DNA of 64,000 nt from Coraliomargarita algicola (lineage in GTDB: Bacteria > Verrucomicrobiota > Verrucomicrobiia > Opitutales > Coraliomargaritaceae): the NCBI RefSeq assembly GCF_033878955.1, contig NZ_CP138858.1, forward strand, positions 1,984,001-2,048,000. The letters are read 5' to 3'. Positions 8,523 to 16,619 of this stretch are shown piece after piece (the first letter of the stretch is position 1; every line of letters begins with the position of its first letter). A model generated the notes under the pieces. That model searched no databases. It was not told the origin of the DNA and saw nothing but the letters and a program-made list of their open reading frames with translations. The position numbers were made by a program, and so were the translations under genes.

Positions 8523-9398
8523 ATGGTCACTACACTTGAAGAACCCACGGCAGAAAAAGTTGTTGAAAAAGCTATGCGCAAAGTCGCCATCTACGGGAAA
8601 GGTGGTATCGGTAAATCCACTACAACACAAAACACGGTCGCCGCTCTTGCTGAAATGGGCAAGAAGGTGATGGTCGTCGGATGTGATCCGAAAGCGGACT
8701 CCACCCGATTACTGCTCGGCGGCCTGGCGCAACGCTCCGTGCTCGATACGCTGCGTGAAGAAGGCGAAGACGTGGAACTGGAAGACATCCGCTCGGGAGG
8801 CTTCTGCAACAGCCTCTGCGTTGAATCCGGCGGACCTGAACCCGGTGTTGGCTGTGCCGGCCGCGGCATCATCACCTCCATCAACATGCTCGAACAGCTC
8901 GGCGCTTACGACGCAGAAAACGAGCTCGATTACGTCTTCTACGATGTGCTCGGCAACGTGGTCTGCGGCGGTTTCGCCATGCCGATCCGTGAAGGTAAAG
9001 CGGAAGAAATCTATATCGTCTGCTCCGGTGAAATGATGGCGATGTATGCAGCCAATAATATCTGTAAGGGTATTCTCAAGTTTGCAGAGACGGGTGTCGT
9101 CCGCTTGGGCGGCCTGATCTGCAATAGTCGCAACTGCGACCGCGAAGCGGAAATGATCGAGGAATTTGCGAAGCGCCTCGGCACCCAGATGATTCACTTC
9201 GTCCCACGTGACAACGATGTGCAACGCGCGGAAATCAATCGCAAGACTGTGATCGATTGGAATCCGGACTGCGGGCAGGCCAGCGAGTATCGCACCCTCG
9301 CGGAGAATATCGACAAAAACACGATGCGCGTGATCCCCAGCCCGCTCGAAATCGAAGAATTGGAACAGCTCCTCATGGAGTACGGGCTCTTTAGCTAG
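8523..9398 (+). CDS. nifH: Nitrogenase iron protein NifH (dinitrogenase reductase)
   Basis: A 291-residue Fe protein. It carries a 4Fe-4S cluster at the dimer interface and passes electrons to NifDK with MgATP hydrolysis. Seen: P-loop YGKGGIGKSTT (residues 24-34), switch I region VGCDPKADSTR, Cys111 in GVGCAGRG, and Cys148 in NVVCGGF. Arg114 in CAGRG is the residue DraT ADP-ribosylates. Residue 145 is Asn in DVLGNVVCGG, where nearly all NifH have Asp (Asp129 in Azotobacter numbering). The protein begins with 17 extra residues before the usual start MRKVAIYGKGG; ATG 8574 is a possible alternative start, and neither has a clear ribosome site. First gene of the nif run. Confidence 0.97.
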   Translation: MVTTLEEPTAEKVVEKAMRKVAIYGKGGIGKSTTTQNTVAALAEMGKKVMVVGCDPKADSTRLLLGGLAQRSVLDTLREEGEDVELEDIRSGGFCNSLCVESGGPEPGVGCAGRGIITSINMLEQLGAYDAENELDYVFYDVLGNVVCGGFAMPIREGKAEEIYIVCSGEMMAMYAANNICKGILKFAETGVVRLGGLICNSRNCDREAEMIEEFAKRLGTQMIHFVPRDNDVQRAEINRKTVIDWNPDCGQASEYRTLAENIDKNTMRVIPSPLEIEELEQLLMEYGLFS

Positions 9399-9409
9399 GG
9401 CGCCATACG

Positions 9410-9459
9410 AGGGGGCGGGTGAATCCTCCCTGCCATGAAGTGTGCCCGGCCCCCTTTTT
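9410..9459 (+). terminator. Hairpin between nifH and nifD
   Basis: AGGGGGCGGG pairs with CCC-g-GCCCCCT, followed by T5. This GC-rich stem with a T-tract lies 11 bp after nifH. It may partly terminate transcription or protect the nifH message, giving more NifH than NifDK; which one cannot be told from the sequence. Confidence 0.6.
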
Positions 9460-9498
9460 CCATTCAAATAATCCATCATCTCTCATTTCCACATTATC

Positions 9499-11162
9499 AT
9501 GTCCGAAGAAAGCAATTCAAGCACACCGCCCATGGGCCCCACTGGCCCGAGTGCGGCTGAGGCTCGCGAGCAAATGCTCGACATCTATCCGAAGAAGACC
9601 TTGCGCAAACGTAGCAAGCAAATCCTCGTCAACGAAACTCCCGGCACTCCCGCAGAGATCGGAGCCAATAGCCGCACAGTGCCAGGCATCATCACCCAAC
9701 GGGGTTGTTCATACGCCGGCTGTAAGGGTGTGGTCATCGGCCCGATCTACGACGTCCTCCACATCACCCACGGCCCCATCGGCTGTGGCTGGTATAGCTG
9801 GCTCTCCCGCCGGAATATGAATAAGATCCGCAAGGAGGGGGAAACGAATTATCTGCAATACAGTATGTCCACTGACATGCAGGAAGACCACATCGTCTTC
9901 GGCGGAGAGAAGCAACTGGAGCAAGCGATTCAAGAAGCCTACGACGAATTTAAGCCCAAGGCCATCAGTGTCTATGCCACCTGCCCGGTGGGGCTGATCG
10001 GTGACGACATCCACTCGGTCTGCCGCAAGATGAAGGAAAAGCTCGGCATCAATGTCTTCGGCTTCTCTTGCGAAGGTTATAAGGGTGTCAGCCAATCCGC
10101 CGGTCACCACATCGCCAACAACGGTGTGTTCAAACACATGATCGGTCACGACGACACGCCTGTTGATTTTAAATACAAGATCAATATCCTCGGTGAATAT
10201 AATATCGGCGGGGACGCATGGGAGATCGACCGCATCTTCGCGCTCTGCGGGATCAAGATCATCGGAACTCTCTCCGGGGGCGTTAGCTACGACGACATCA
10301 CAAATTGCCACATGGCGGATCTCAACGTGGTCATGTGCCACCGCTCGATCAACTACATGGCGGAGATGATGGAGACCAAGTTCGGCATCCCATGGTTCAA
10401 GGTCAACTTCATCGGCATCGAAGGCACCAAGAAGTCGCTGCGCAAGATCGCCGAATACTTTGGTGACAAAGCACTGATCGACAAAGTCGAGGAAGTCATC
10501 GCCAAGGAAATGTCCGAAGTGCGCCCTGTGCTTGAAGACGTGACCACACGCACGCAAGGCAAGACAGCCGCCCTCTTCGTCGGTGGCAGCCGCGCACACC
10601 ACTATCAGGATCTGTTCAACGACATGGGTATGCAAGTCATTGCCGCCGGTTACGAATTCGCCCACCGGGACGACTACGAAGGTCGCGATGTATTACCCAG
10701 CATCAAAGTCGATGCCGACAGTCGTAATATTGAAGAACTCAAAATCGAAGCCGATCCCGAACGCTACAACGCCAGCCATGCGGAACGTAAGAAGTCGCTG
10801 GAAGAGGCCGGATTCACCTTCGAAGATTACGAGGGCATGATGCGACAAATGGCCAAGGACACCCTGGTCATCGACGACATCTCACACCACGAATTGGAAA
10901 AGCTGATCGAGCTCTATAAGCCCGACGTGATCGGCTCCGGCGTGAAGGACAAATACGTCATCGAGAAGATGGGGGTACCTTTAAGCAACTCCACTCCTAT
11001 GACTACGGAGGCCCCTACGCGGGCTTCAAGGGCGCGATCAATTTCTACAAGGAGATCGACCGCATGACCTCGTCCAAGGTCTGGCAACTCACACGCGCTC
11101 CCTGGCATGAGGCTGGTGACGCGCCTGCCACGGAAACTGCCGAAGTTCCCGTCGGTGCATAA
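9499..11162 (+). CDS. nifD: Nitrogenase MoFe protein alpha chain NifD, frameshifted near the 3' end
   Basis: NifD holds FeMo-co and shares the P cluster. The open frame runs 9499-11067 (522 aa), but from codon 495 it loses similarity. In the frame shifted by one base, reading from TTT at 10980, the standard ending appears: FKQLHSYDYGGPYAGFKG, on to TAA at 11160-11162. One base is missing between the CC of the Pro codon (10978-10979) and TTT. Conserved before the break: P-cluster Cys70 and Cys96 (GPIGCGWYSW), Cys in ATCPVGLIGDD, His in GVSQSAGHHIAN, and the FeMo-co Cys in CHRSINYM. The FeMo-co His ligand (in QLHSYDYGGP) lies after the break. Either a sequencing/assembly indel or a real disabling mutation; the repaired length is about 554 aa. 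Confidence 0.93.
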
Positions 11163-11200
11163 ACTGAAACCGATCACTCAACACCAGGAGAACTTATACT

Positions 11201-12574
11201 ATGTTAGAAGGAACCACTGCAGAAATCCGCGAGCGCAAAGCACTTCGCGTCAACCCGGCAAAGACCTGCCAACCCATCGGCGCGATGTATGCCGCCCTCG
11301 GGATCAACAAGTGCATGCCGCACTCACACGGCTCGCAAGGTTGCTGCGCCTATCACCGCAGTCATTTGACCCGCCACTACAAGGAACCGATCGTCGCCAC
11401 GACAAGTTCCTTCACTGAGGGCGCCTCCGTCTTCGGCGGGCTCGCCAACTTGAAGACCGCCTTGAGTAATATCTTCACCATCTATCAACCGGATATCGTC
11501 GCGGTGCATACCACCTGCCTATCCGAAGTGATCGGTGACGACATTCCAACCATCATCAAGAAGTCCAAGGTCGAAGGCATCATCCCTGAGGGCAAGATCG
11601 TCATCCATGCCAATACTCCGAGCTTCGTGGGCAGCCATGTGACTGGCTTCGCCAATCAATGCGAAGCCTTTGTCAAATATCTGGCAGAATCCAGCGAAGA
11701 GACAAAGAATGTGATGAACCTCTTCCCCGGCTGGGTGGAACCGGCCGACATGCGCGAGCTCAAACGCCTCGCTTCCTTGGTCGGAGTCGAGTTCATCATG
11801 GCGCCCGACACCTCAGACGTGCTCGACTCTGCCATGGATGGCAAATACGAGATGTATCCAGACGGTGGCACTACAGTGGCTGACCTCAAGGCCATGGGCG
11901 ACAGCTTCCTAACACTGGCACTCGGCCCACTGGCCAGCACACCGGCGGCCACGACCTTGGAGAAAAAGTGCAATGTGCCGCACAAAGTATTGGAGCTACC
12001 GATCGGGGTCAGCGCGACCGATGCCTACATCGATGCGCTCCGCCTCGCCGGCGACACCAGTGTGCCCAAGGAGCTGGAGCGCGAGCGTGGCCGCCTGATC
12101 GATATGATCAGCGACATGTCGCAATACCTCCACAAGAAGAAGGTCGCCATCTTCGGCGATCCGGACCACATCACCAGCATGGTGAGCTTCCTGGTCGAGA
12201 TCGGCATGGAGCCCGCCATCATCGTCACCGGCACTCCGGGCAAGAAGTGGGAGGCAAAGATCAAAGAGATCTGCAAGCCAGTCAACGAAGACGTCGTCGT
12301 GCACGCCTTCAGCGATATCCACTTTCTCCACCAATGGGTCAAAGCCAACCCGGTCGACCTGCTCATGGGCAACACCTACGGCAAGTTCGTCGCGAAGTCA
12401 GAGAACCTTCCATTCGTCCGCTTCGGCTTTCCGATCCTCGACCGTGTCGGCCACCGAGCCTTCCCAACACTGGGTTACACGGGCGCCATGCGACTGATTG
12501 AGAAAATAACGGATGCCTTCTTTGACAAGCGCGACCGCGAAGATGCCGATCAAGACATCGAACTGGTACTCTAA
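11201..12574 (+). CDS. nifK: Nitrogenase MoFe protein beta chain NifK
   Basis: A 457-residue beta chain of the MoFe protein, partner of NifD in the alpha2-beta2 enzyme. P-cluster Cys ligands are visible in AKTCQPIGAMYA, SHGSQGCCAYHR and HTTCLSEVIGDD. The N-terminus is short, like NifK of anaerobes, without the long extension of the proteobacterial form. AGGAG lies 11 bp upstream of the ATG, the clearest ribosome site in the nif block. It follows nifD by 38 bp (from the repaired stop). No disruption is seen. Confidence 0.97.
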   Translation: MLEGTTAEIRERKALRVNPAKTCQPIGAMYAALGINKCMPHSHGSQGCCAYHRSHLTRHYKEPIVATTSSFTEGASVFGGLANLKTALSNIFTIYQPDIVAVHTTCLSEVIGDDIPTIIKKSKVEGIIPEGKIVIHANTPSFVGSHVTGFANQCEAFVKYLAESSEETKNVMNLFPGWVEPADMRELKRLASLVGVEFIMAPDTSDVLDSAMDGKYEMYPDGGTTVADLKAMGDSFLTLALGPLASTPAATTLEKKCNVPHKVLELPIGVSATDAYIDALRLAGDTSVPKELERERGRLIDMISDMSQYLHKKKVAIFGDPDHITSMVSFLVEIGMEPAIIVTGTPGKKWEAKIKEICKPVNEDVVVHAFSDIHFLHQWVKANPVDLLMGNTYGKFVAKSENLPFVRFGFPILDRVGHRAFPTLGYTGAMRLIEKITDAFFDKRDREDADQDIELVL

Positions 12575-12617
12575 ATCAGCGCTCAAGACATCCACTCAAA
12601 ACGAGATTCAACTTAAT

Positions 12618-13058
12618 ATGAACAATACCGAACTCACCAAAGCTCTCAACGTCATGCTGGCTGATATGCACATCATGATCGCGAAGCTGCATAACTATCA
12701 CTGGAACGTCTATGGCATGCAGTTCTATACGATCCACGAAATCACGGAGGGTTACTATGACTACTTCTTTGGACTATTCGACGACGTCGCCGAACGCCTG
12801 CTGCAACTGGAAGCCAAACCGGTCGCCACAGTCAGTGGTTATTTGGAATTAGCCACACTCGAAGATGAAAGCGGAGACCATTTCAAACCTGGTTTCGTGA
12901 TGGAAAGCCTGATCAAGGACTTCCAGCATTTCATCGCAGCCGCGAAAAAAGCGGATGGCCTCGCCGAGGGCGACATCCCGACTCAAGACATGCTAAGTGG
13001 CCTGATCATCAAACTCGAAAAGGAGATTTGGCTAATCAAATCTACACTAGGTAAATAA
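12618..13058 (+). CDS. dps: Dps-like ferritin (DNA-protection family)
   Basis: A 146-residue Dps. The start at ATG 12618 gives a normal Dps N-terminus; upstream in-frame codons read into nifK. The ferroxidase motif is HNYHWNVYGMQFYTIHEITEGYYDYFFGLFDDVAERLL (about residues 26-65), with the His, Asp and Glu residues that bind iron between subunits. Dps forms a 12-mer shell that oxidises and stores Fe and guards against peroxide. It lies 43 bp after nifK and is followed by a second ferritin gene, so it is probably made with nitrogenase, as an iron buffer or for protection of FeS clusters. Confidence 0.9.
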   Translation: MNNTELTKALNVMLADMHIMIAKLHNYHWNVYGMQFYTIHEITEGYYDYFFGLFDDVAERLLQLEAKPVATVSGYLELATLEDESGDHFKPGFVMESLIKDFQHFIAAAKKADGLAEGDIPTQDMLSGLIIKLEKEIWLIKSTLGK

Positions 13059-13090
13059 ATTAAAACGGCATTTCGGATGCCCCGGGTTCA

Positions 13091-13136
13091 ATGACGTGCC
13101 AATAAAATCACTCATGACACGAAAAAAACACGTCAT
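13091..13136. repeat. Inverted repeat between dps and the ferritin gene
   Basis: ATGACGTG (13091-13098) and CACGTCAT (13129-13136) form perfect 8-bp arms, with partly complementary CCGGG/CCCGG bases outside. A long loop of 30 nt contains an A7 run. It could be a weak terminator or a regulator site. Confidence 0.4.
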
Positions 13137-13185
13137 CGGGCCCGGTTCATCCCACTCATAATAACCGTCACAAGAAATTGTTGAA

Positions 13186-13686
13186 ATGAATCCTTCCATC
13201 CAAGCCGCCCTCACCGATCAAGCCAACCACGAGCTTTACGCTGCTCACGCCTATCGTGCCATGGCAATCTGGTGCGACGATCAAGACTACAACGGCTTCG
13301 CCAAGTTCTTCTTTACACAAGCCGCCGAAGAACTGGAGCACGCAGACAAATTTATCCGCCACTTATTGGACCGTGGTGTGATGCCCAAACTCACTGCGCT
13401 GGAGGCACCCACCGTCGAGTTCACCAAACTAATTGAAGTCGCGCAACTGGCCGAAACGCTTGAACAACGCAACAGCGCCAACATCCACCAATGCTACGCC
13501 ATTGCTCAAGAGGTGCAGGACTTCGCCTCCTTTCCACTGCTGCTTTCGCTGATTGAAGAGCAAGTCGAAGAAGAGTCTTGGGCAGCCACCATGCTCACGC
13601 TGACAAAGCGCGCCGAATGCTCCGGAGCAATTTACAATCTCGATCGTCATATCGTTAAAGAATTAAGCGCTACGAACGCAGCGTAG
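13186..13686 (+). CDS. Non-haem ferritin
   Basis: A 166-residue ferritin of the bacterial 24-mer type. It begins MNPSIQAALTDQANHELYAAHAYRAMAIWCDD, with the first ferroxidase Glu (HELYAA), then FFTQAAEELEHADKFIRHLLDRG carrying the E-x-x-H pair, and EEQVEEESWAATML in helix D. The Met haem ligand typical of bacterioferritin cannot be assigned, so ferritin is preferred. It stores iron in the cytosol; its place between nifK and nifE suggests a supply for FeS and FeMo-co assembly. The stop codon lies inside repeat element A1. Confidence 0.88.
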   Translation: MNPSIQAALTDQANHELYAAHAYRAMAIWCDDQDYNGFAKFFFTQAAEELEHADKFIRHLLDRGVMPKLTALEAPTVEFTKLIEVAQLAETLEQRNSANIHQCYAIAQEVQDFASFPLLLSLIEEQVEEESWAATMLTLTKRAECSGAIYNLDRHIVKELSATNAA

Positions 13687-13772
13687 GGGCTTCACTTGTG
13701 AAGACCGCCGATACCAAGTCGTAGCTCAGACGAAACCAACAAGACAGCGGACGTCACAAGTGACGCCCCTAC
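13683..13772. repeat. Repeat element family A, copy 1
   Basis: A 90-bp element with inverted ends GTAGGGGCTTCACTTGTGAA and TCACAAGTGACGCCCCTAC. Related elements lie at 17938-18041 and 20580-20702 and a short remnant at 54018-54046. It begins in the stop codon of the ferritin gene and fills the gap before nifE. Confidence 0.8.
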
Positions 13773-13797
13773 AATCCAAAACGAATTCCATAAAACA

Positions 13798-15192
13798 ATG
13801 AATACCGTCACGACAGGCGACTCCATCCACGTTCTTGACGACAGGGCGGCTCAAGTCTGGACCAAAGGCTCCAGCAAGGAGTTTGCTTGTGACCGCAAGA
13901 GCACTGCCGGCGCCGTCACGCAACGCGCCTGCGCATTCTGCGGCTCACGTGTCGTGCTCTACCCCATCGCCGATGCACTGCATATCGTGCATGGCCCGAT
14001 CGGTTGCGCCGTTTATAATTGGGACATACGCGGAGCCCTCTCCTCGGGACCGCAATTACATCGCAACAGTTTCTCTACCGATCTTGCAGAAAAGGAAGTG
14101 ATCTTCGGCGGCGAAAAGAAACTCAAAGCCTCGCTGATCGAGTTGATCGAGTTTTATAAGCCTAAAGCCGCCTTTGTGTATTCGACTTGCATTGTCGGTT
14201 TGATCGGTGACGACGTCGAAGCCATTTGCAAACAAGTCACGCAAATGACTGGCATCGACTGCATCCCCGTCGACTCTCCAGGTTTTAAAGGCACCAAAAA
14301 AAGCGGCTACCAAGCCGCCTGCGAAGCTGCTTATAAACTGGTCGGCACCGCTAAGACGGATGGCATAAAAAAGCACAGCATTAACCTGATGGGCGAATTC
14401 AACATCGCAGGTGAGGCCTGGATGATACGCAAATACTTTGAACGCATCGGCGTGCAAGTCGTGGCCACTATCACCGGTGATGGCCGGGTCGATGACCTGC
14501 GTCGCTGTCATGGAGCCTCGCTCAATCTAGTGCAATGCTCTGGTTCCATGACGCACCTGTCCAAACTACTGGAAGACAAGCACGGGATTCCCATGAAGCG
14601 TGTCTCCTTCTTCGGCTTCGAAGACACCGCTCAAGCACTTTATGATACCGCAGAACATTTCGGCGATTCCGAGATGATGGATAAAGCCGAGGCACTGGTG
14701 CGCGAAGAAATCGCCAAGTATGCGCCCAGGATCAAAGCCTATAAAAAGCAACTGAAGGGAAAGAAAGCAGCACTCTATGTCGGAGGCGCTTTCAAGGCCT
14801 TTTCCCTAGTGCTGGCACTGCGCGCACTAGGCATGCAAACCGTGCTAGCCGGCACGCAAACCGGCAATGCCGAAGATTACGAGCAACTCAAAGAGATTTG
14901 CGATCCCGGCACCGTCATCGTCGATGACTCCAATCCACTCGAACTGGCCAAATTCGTATTGGAGAAGGACGTCGATCTCTTCATCGGAGGCGTCAAAGAG
15001 CGCCCCATCGCCTACAAGCTGGGCGTTGCATTCTGCGACCATAACCACGAGCGCAAGATCCCACTGGCCGGCTTCGAGGGCATGTTGCACTTCGCCGACG
15101 AGGTCGCCCGCAGCGTGCTCAGCCCCGTTTGGAAATTTGCTCCGCGCCGGAGCCTCCACATGAAAACGAACCTAAACCCAGGCAACGATTGA
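13798..15192 (+). CDS. nifE: FeMo-co assembly scaffold NifE
   Basis: A 464-residue NifD paralogue that forms the NifEN scaffold on which the NifB product is matured to FeMo-co with Mo and homocitrate. Cluster ligands are seen in QRACAFCGSRVVLYP, HGPIGCAVYNWD and STCIVGLIGDDVE; the NifD-like His-loop is SPGFKGTKKSGYQAAC. It starts 25 bp after repeat A1. Its stop overlaps the likely TTG start of nifN in ATTGA. Confidence 0.95.
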   Translation: MNTVTTGDSIHVLDDRAAQVWTKGSSKEFACDRKSTAGAVTQRACAFCGSRVVLYPIADALHIVHGPIGCAVYNWDIRGALSSGPQLHRNSFSTDLAEKEVIFGGEKKLKASLIELIEFYKPKAAFVYSTCIVGLIGDDVEAICKQVTQMTGIDCIPVDSPGFKGTKKSGYQAACEAAYKLVGTAKTDGIKKHSINLMGEFNIAGEAWMIRKYFERIGVQVVATITGDGRVDDLRRCHGASLNLVQCSGSMTHLSKLLEDKHGIPMKRVSFFGFEDTAQALYDTAEHFGDSEMMDKAEALVREEIAKYAPRIKAYKKQLKGKKAALYVGGAFKAFSLVLALRALGMQTVLAGTQTGNAEDYEQLKEICDPGTVIVDDSNPLELAKFVLEKDVDLFIGGVKERPIAYKLGVAFCDHNHERKIPLAGFEGMLHFADEVARSVLSPVWKFAPRRSLHMKTNLNPGND

Positions 15193-16592
15193 TCGCAACG
15201 AATACAGATTGCACCACCACCGCAGGCACACCTGCCCTCGGCCCTGAGCCCGAAGCCGCCACTCGTAACGCCTGCAAACTCTGCGCCCCACTGGGTGCGG
15301 CCATGGTGTTCAAAGGCATCCGCGGCTGCCTCCCCTTTCTACACGGCAGCCAAGGCTGCGCCACCTATATCCGTCGCTACATGATCAGCCACTTTCGCGA
15401 GCCGGTCGATATCGCCTCTTCCAGCTTTAGCGAAGACGACGCGATCTTCGGAGGTGCCCGCAATTTTGAATTGGGGATCGAAAACGTCATCAGCCAATAC
15501 CAGCCCGAACTGATCGGCGTCGCCACCACCTGCCTCTCTGAAACCATCGGGGATCACATGCTCGGCATGATCAAGACCTATCAGGATAATCACCAAGCGG
15601 AGGGTCCCCCACTGGTGCATGTATCCACACCGGCTTACAGCGGCACCCATAGCGACGGCTACTTTGCCACCACGCTGGCGATCGTTAAAAAATTCGCACT
15701 ACCGTCCAATTTCCGCCTGTCCCATCGTGTCAACATCATCCCGGCCATGATGTCCTGCGCCGACCTGCGCCATATACGCGAGCTCTGCGAGCGCTACGGG
15801 CTCAGCAGCACACTGTTACCAGACTACAACGCCACCCTGGAAGGCGGCAGTTGGGACGCCTACCACCGCATCTCCCCCGGCGGCACTTCGCTGGAAGAGA
15901 TCGAGGAAATGGGCGCCTCCACCGCCACACTGGAGCTCAGCCACAGCCAAGCGAATGTGAAACAAAGCGCGGGCAGCTATCTGAAAAGTGCCTGTGGCGT
16001 GCCGCTCCATTCACTCGGCTGGCCGATCGGCATTCGACTCAGCGATCAACTATTCACTTCATTATCCGAGATCTCCGGTCGCGAAATGCCCTCGGAGATC
16101 GCCGATGAACGCGCCCGTCTGGTGGATGCCTACGTCGACGCCCATAAATACGTATCTGGAAAAACGGCCGCCCTCTATGGCGAACCGGACTTTGTGATTG
16201 GGATGGCCGCCTTCCTCAGCGAGATCGGCGTCCGCCCCATCCTCTGCGCCACAGGCTCCAAAACACCACAATGGAAAGAGCTGCTCCACAACGAAATCGA
16301 AGGCGGCATGGCCGATGTCGAGGCACTCGCTGGAGTCGACCATGCCAAACTTGCGAGCCGGGCCCGCGAGCGCAAGCCAGACCTCTTAATCGGCTCCAGC
16401 AAGGGCTACCCTCTCGCGCGTGAATTAGGCATTCCGCTGCTGCGCTGCGGCTTCCCTATTCACGACCGCATCGGCGGCCAGCGCCAACTCTATGTCGGCT
16501 ACCGCGGCACTCAGCAAATATTCGACCGCGTGGTCAACGCCTTCCTCGAAGCTAAACAGGAGTATTCAAAAACTGGATACAGCTACCTATAA
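15189..16592 (+). CDS. nifN: FeMo-co assembly scaffold NifN
   Basis: A 467-residue NifK paralogue, partner of NifE. The start is placed at TTG 15189, which overlaps the nifE stop (ATTGA) and leaves a normal lead before ACKLCAPLGAAMVFKGIRGC; a further in-frame TTG at 15129 would overlap nifE by 64 bp. Typical NifN blocks are FLHGSQGCATYIRRY, VATTCLSETIGDH and the C-terminal PLLRCGFPIHDRIGGQRQLYVGYRG. Followed after 27 bp by nifB. Confidence 0.93.
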   Translation: MIATNTDCTTTAGTPALGPEPEAATRNACKLCAPLGAAMVFKGIRGCLPFLHGSQGCATYIRRYMISHFREPVDIASSSFSEDDAIFGGARNFELGIENVISQYQPELIGVATTCLSETIGDHMLGMIKTYQDNHQAEGPPLVHVSTPAYSGTHSDGYFATTLAIVKKFALPSNFRLSHRVNIIPAMMSCADLRHIRELCERYGLSSTLLPDYNATLEGGSWDAYHRISPGGTSLEEIEEMGASTATLELSHSQANVKQSAGSYLKSACGVPLHSLGWPIGIRLSDQLFTSLSEISGREMPSEIADERARLVDAYVDAHKYVSGKTAALYGEPDFVIGMAAFLSEIGVRPILCATGSKTPQWKELLHNEIEGGMADVEALAGVDHAKLASRARERKPDLLIGSSKGYPLARELGIPLLRCGFPIHDRIGGQRQLYVGYRGTQQIFDRVVNAFLEAKQEYSKTGYSYL

Positions 16593-16619
16593 CCATCACT
16601 CATAAAAAGCATTTATACC

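Noticed and set aside
8709..9479. Long open frame on the minus strand opposite nifH (and similar ones opposite nifD, 9709-10665, and nifJ, 22017-22694)
   Set aside because: These are mirror frames of strongly conserved plus-strand genes with GC-rich third positions; none shows a domain or start signal.
10971..10985. Programmed -1 frameshift in nifD
   Set aside because: The zero-frame codons GTA CCT TTA do not form an X-XXY-YYZ slippery site, and no downstream stem was evident.
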